This document shows, piece after piece, positions 60,395-64,000 of a stretch of 64,000 bases of DNA. Numbering within the stretch: the stretch's first letter is position 1; every line of letters starts with the position of its first letter. Made by a program: the position numbers and the translations under genes. Source of the DNA: Dysidea avara. Lineage: Eukaryota > Porifera > Demospongiae > Dictyoceratida > Dysideidae. Below the pieces are notes generated by a model. It did not search any database and had not been told where the DNA came from. It saw only the letters and a program-made list of their open reading frames with translations. The stretch lies in contig NC_089276.1 in NCBI RefSeq assembly GCF_963678975.1, forward strand, positions 25,031,059 through 25,095,058, read 5' to 3'.

Positions 60395-61870
60395 TGTCCA
60401 TGGTGGTTTCTGTGTAACTGAACACTCTTCAAGGGAACTTCTTCTAGCTAATCTCTCTACATGGTGATTTGTTTGTAGCTGAACTATCAACAAGGTAACT
60501 TCTTCTAGCTGTTCTCTCTACAGGGTAATTTATTTGTAGCTGGATTCTGTACAGGTGATTTTTTTGCTGCTGAGCTCTTTACAGAATGGTTTCTTTGTAG
60601 CTGAACTCTCTACAAGGTAACTTCTTCTAACTGATCTCTCTACAGGGAGATTTGTTTGTAGCTGAAGTCTCTACAGGTGATTTGTTTGCAGCTGAACTAT
60701 CTAGATGATGGTTTCTTTGTAGCTGAACTCTCTACAAGGTAACTTCTTCTAACTGAACTCTCTACAGGGAGATTTGTTTGCAGCTGAACTCTCTTCATGA
60801 TGGTTTCTTTGTAGCTGAACTCTCTACAAGGTAACTTCTTCTAGCTGAACTCCCTACATGGTGGTTTCTTTGTAGCTGAACTCTCTATAAGGTGACTTCT
60901 TCTAGCTGATCTTTCTACAGGGTGATTTGTTTGTAGCTGAATTCTGTACAGGTGCAGCTGAGCTCTTTACAGAATGGTTTCTTTGTAGCTGAACTCTCTA
61001 CAAGGTAGCTTCTTCTAGCTGATGTCTCCACAAGGTCACTAGTTTGTAGCTGAACTTTCTACATGGTGGTTTCTTTGTAACTGAACCCTCTACAAGGTAA
61101 TTTCTTCTAGCTGATCTCTCTACAGGGAGATTTGTTTGTAGCTGAACTCTCTACAGGTGATTTGTTTGCAGCTGAACTCTCCACATGATGGTTTCTTTGT
61201 AGCTGAACTCTCTACAAGGTAACTTCTTCTAGCTGATCTCTCTACAGGGTGATTTGTTTGTAGCTGAACTATCAATAAGGTAACTTCTTCTAGCTGATCT
61301 CTCTACAGTGTGATTTGTTTGTAGCTGAATTCTGTACAGGTGATTTGTTTGCACTTTACAGAATGGTTTCTATGTAGCTGAACTCTTTACAAGGTAACTT
61401 CTTCTAGCTGATGTCTCTACAGGGTCACTAGTTTGTAAATGAATTCTCTACATGGTGGTTTCTTTGTAACTGAACTCTCTACAAGGAAACTTCTCCTAGC
61501 TGATTTCTCTACAGGGAGATTTGTTTGTAGCTGAACTCTCTATAGGTGATTTGTTTGCAGCTGAACTCTCTACATGATGGTTTCTTTGTAGCTTAACTCT
61601 CTACAAGGTAACTTCTTCTAGCTGATCTCTCTACAGAGCGATTTGTTTGTAGCTGAACTCTCTACATTGTGGTTTCTTTGTAGCTGAACTCTACAAGGTG
61701 ATTTCTTCTAGCTGAATTATCTCTTTCTATAGTTGCATGAATTCCCTAAAAGGTAACTTCTTCTAGCTGATCTCTCTACAGGGTAAATTGTTTGTGGCTG
61801 ATCTCTCTACAGGGTGACTTGTTTGTAGTTGATCTCTATACAGGTTACTTGCTTCTAACTGATCTCTTGA
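60395..61870. repeat. 31-bp minisatellite with higher-order order, about 45 units
   Basis: Units of 30-31 bases of the form CTGAACTCTCTACAAGGTAA plus CTTCTTCTAG alternate with variants ending GATTTGTTTGTAG and GGTTTCTTTGTAG. The three types cycle, giving super-units of about 90-120 bases. Units become more diverged toward both ends. Confidence 0.9.
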
Positions 61871-61879
61871 ATTCTCTTA

Positions 61880-62460
61880 GGGGTGACTGCTCTATTAGGA
61901 GGACTGCTCTATTAGGATGACTGCTCTATTAGAGTATCTCGATCTCGCACTTGCTACACCAAGTTGAAATTCGTGTTATAACTCCGTGGCTTTAAGTCTG
62001 ATTCTTCTACACCATTGAAGAGCCTTTCTAAGATGATAACTCCATCTGTACAGCGATTTTCAAAGCATTACCCCAAGCGGTTTACCTGGTAGGCGTGGCA
62101 AGCAGTCGTTTTTTATTAGCTAATCTCGATTACGTAATTGTTACACACTGTTGGTTTTTTCGTTGTATCTTCCTGGTTTTTAGCTCGATTTCTTTCAAAC
62201 CACAAAAGGTTTGAGGTTCAATAGTTAACCTATTCACCCACCGATTTTCAGCTTCTTCCCATACGCGGTTTACCCTGTAGGCGTGACAACATATTGGTGT
62301 TATTTTTCGTGAATAATCGCTCATAACTCTTTGCCTGTTTATCGTATTCCAGCCAAAGTTGGTACAGTGATGCGCTTTTATACCCCCCTTCTGTGTGCCA
62401 AATTTCAAGGCGATCGGATTTGGCGTTCGCGTTTTATAGCAGTTTTTGTATAAAGTGTGC
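61880..62460. repeat. Dispersed repeat with duplicated CGGTTTACC-GTAGGCGTG block
   Basis: Begins with three tandem ACTGCTCTATTAG motifs, then two diverged units each holding CGATTTTCA, GCGGTTTACC and GTAGGCGTG (near 62040-62100 and 62245-62290). Non-coding. Confidence 0.6.
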
Positions 62461-62476
62461 GAAAAGAGGAAGAAAA

Positions 62477-62616
62477 GCGGGACGGGGACCGGGACGAAAG
62501 GGGGTAAAAGCGGGACGGGGACGGGGACGGGGACGAAAGGGTGGGGTAAAGGCGGGACGGGGACCAGGACGGGGACGGGGACGAAAGGGGGTAAAAGCGG
62601 GACGGGGACGGGGACC
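62477..62616. repeat. GGGGAC array (G-quadruplex-prone)
   Basis: About 140 bases of GGGACGGGGAC units interrupted by GAAAGGGGGTAAAAGC spacers, three blocks in all. The long open frames over it on both strands are low-complexity artefacts. The plus strand has many runs of four G separated by two bases. Confidence 0.9.
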
Positions 62617-62629
62617 AAAGTGACTTTAG

Positions 62630-63497
62630 AGTTAGATCACTGTACGGGGTTACCTAAATCTAGTTCTGCCTCCATAGCTATAAATAGCTAGTTCATTATG
62701 GATGCTGTATTCCCTCTCTTATATACTGAGAGTATAGTTGTGCTAGCACTATGCCTGATTGCACTTCAGTCACTGAACTAGCTATTCCCCTCCCACAATT
62801 ATAGTGATTTCTACTGTATAATATTTGCATACAATCAATAATAAATAGGATGGCCAGAGCCTCAATATCTGCTTCTCAGCAAATATTCTTCTGTTGCTAT
62901 TTTAATGAGTGGACAGCTAACCTGTTTCAAGTTGAAGTTAATAAACCTGTTTTGTAAGTTTAGTTTTTGTAAATACTCTTTGCCGTGCCTGTGTACTGTC
63001 CTCATTTTCGGTCAGTTGTGCGGTCGCATGTTGTCCGAGGATTGATTTGCATTTACTTTGTAGTTGTTTCATCATAATTTGATGGTGTTTAATAAAAATA
63101 TCCTATAATACTATTCATTGAAGTCTTGATACGATATAACTTTTTTTATAGTCAAACAAATTACCAGACCACATTGTAAACTCCCCATCTCTTGATCAGT
63201 TTTACTTGTACTTATTAAATACTGTATTATGATTTTATGTAGCTAATGTATTTTTGATCTATACACCCTGTATATGTATTGTATCCTTCAAAGTGAAGTT
63301 GTATTGCAGTAATGGTAAATAATAATGACCCTCATATAGCTAGAGGGGAGCCTATGTGATTTTGATCCTGATTATAACCTTTTCTCCATACATTAATGAT
63401 ACTGCCTAGAAATTAATACCAGTTTTCCACCATGTATACAGGTTATACATACCGCAAAATACAGCTATACATGGATAAAACAACAATAATAAACAGA
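62630..63497. other. Non-coding gap
   Basis: AT-rich; no gene, RNA or repeat was recognised. Confidence 0.4.
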
Positions 63498-64000
63498 TTA
63501 CTTGCTAAACAGAAAATAATATGCATATGATCCTGTGCAGTTTATAATAGTGATAGGATCTGTGCATTTCCACATTGCATTTCGGAAAACTAGAGTAGAC
63601 AGATAGAAATCTCCCATGTTGAAAACAGTGTCATAATGCAGGGTTACAGGGGTCGTGGAAACTTTCAGAAGCATCTCTAAATTCTCCAAGAGAGGATGTG
63701 GTACCATGTGAACACAGACTGTTGGGTACACTTGAAAATTTCGAAGAAAATTTTGGGGCTTTCCCTTACGATCTTTCAGTTGCAGCTGGAAACATAGTTG
63801 GCATGTGTTGTAAATACCATCATGTGAAATCCGGAACTGGCGATTCTCATCTTTCTGGAAATTTTTGATTTGATTCTGGTCTCTAGGTGTGTTGATGACA
63901 TGTCTAGGCCCATGCACCTTCATCTTCATTGACTAACTGTTGATAAACTTTCTGTGCTGACATCATTGGTCCTTTATTAGTAACCTGCAAAATTTTGAAC
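63498..64000 (-). pseudogene. C-terminal remnant of a transposon-type protein (runs off the edge)
   Basis: On the minus strand an open frame of 143 residues from 63929 to 63498 contains RHVINTPRDQNQIKNFQ, LHYDTVFNMGDFYLS and TLVFRNAMW. I recall the D-T-x-F-N-x-G-D-F-Y and LVFR signature from proteins of MULE-like transposons in aquatic invertebrates. The upstream part GPMMSAQKVYQQLVNEDEGA lies in a different frame after an apparent acceptor near 63984, so the copy is frame-shifted. It ends early after NCTGSYAYYFLFSK, where relatives continue. The rest is outside the window. Confidence 0.5.

Noticed and set aside
60395..61870. CRISPR-like array of regularly spaced repeats
   Set aside because: There are no unique spacers; units are contiguous, diverge gradually, and the DNA is animal.
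62130..62691. Open frames rich in Pro-Val or Gly-Arg-Lys
   Set aside because: They follow the GGGGAC repeat in different frames; no start context, no domain and no splice structure.

Overview
This is animal nuclear DNA: AT-rich, gene-sparse, with GT-AG introns, one or two kilobase-scale non-coding gaps per gene, and a very high load of small inverted-repeat elements. The metazoan genes (SREK1, MAP3K1-like, AQP3-type aquaglyceroporins) and above all a CARD-rich protein with a tryptophan/proline module that I associate from memory with demosponge predicted proteins suggest a sponge. The species cannot be named from sequence alone.

Layout. 1-1.6 kb: last exons of a single-pass membrane protein (+). 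1.9-18.4 kb: two tandem aquaglyceroporin genes (both -), each with six exons and identical intron phases. 18.4-23.8 kb: gene-free stretch with a decayed non-LTR retrotransposon, a mariner/pogo-type MITE and two clusters of a CCCATACGCGTATGGG-type palindrome. 23.8-34.0 kb: SREK1 (+), a 13-exon splicing regulator with two RRMs and an RS domain; all phases close and give 630 residues. 35.2-59.0 kb: a large 18-exon gene (+) whose phases all close and give 1621 residues. It is read as CARD, module A, CARD, module B, MEKK1 TOG-like region, charged coiled coil, and a MAP3K1-type kinase domain that has lost the glycine loop, the HRD aspartate and the DFG motif (a pseudokinase). Its intron between the Lys exon and the alphaC exon holds a 5.7 kb DNA transposon with 36-bp terminal inverted repeats, a multi-exon decayed transposase gene and a second element nested inside. 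59-64 kb: AT-rich tandem repeat, SINE-like unit, a 1.4 kb 31-bp minisatellite, a GGGGAC array, and the decayed end of another transposon-type gene (-).

The main discovery candidate is the CARD-CARD-MEKK1 pseudokinase: it would physically join death-fold signalling modules to a catalytically dead MAPK-pathway scaffold. An in-frame stop overlapping an AATAAA after exon 5, and a possible frame-breaking cassette exon after CARD2, suggest CARD-only short forms. The aquaglyceroporin pair and SREK1 are conventional genes and their exon models are well supported.

Limits: exon models are hand-made from splice consensus, reading phase and remembered family similarity; no transcript or database evidence was available.
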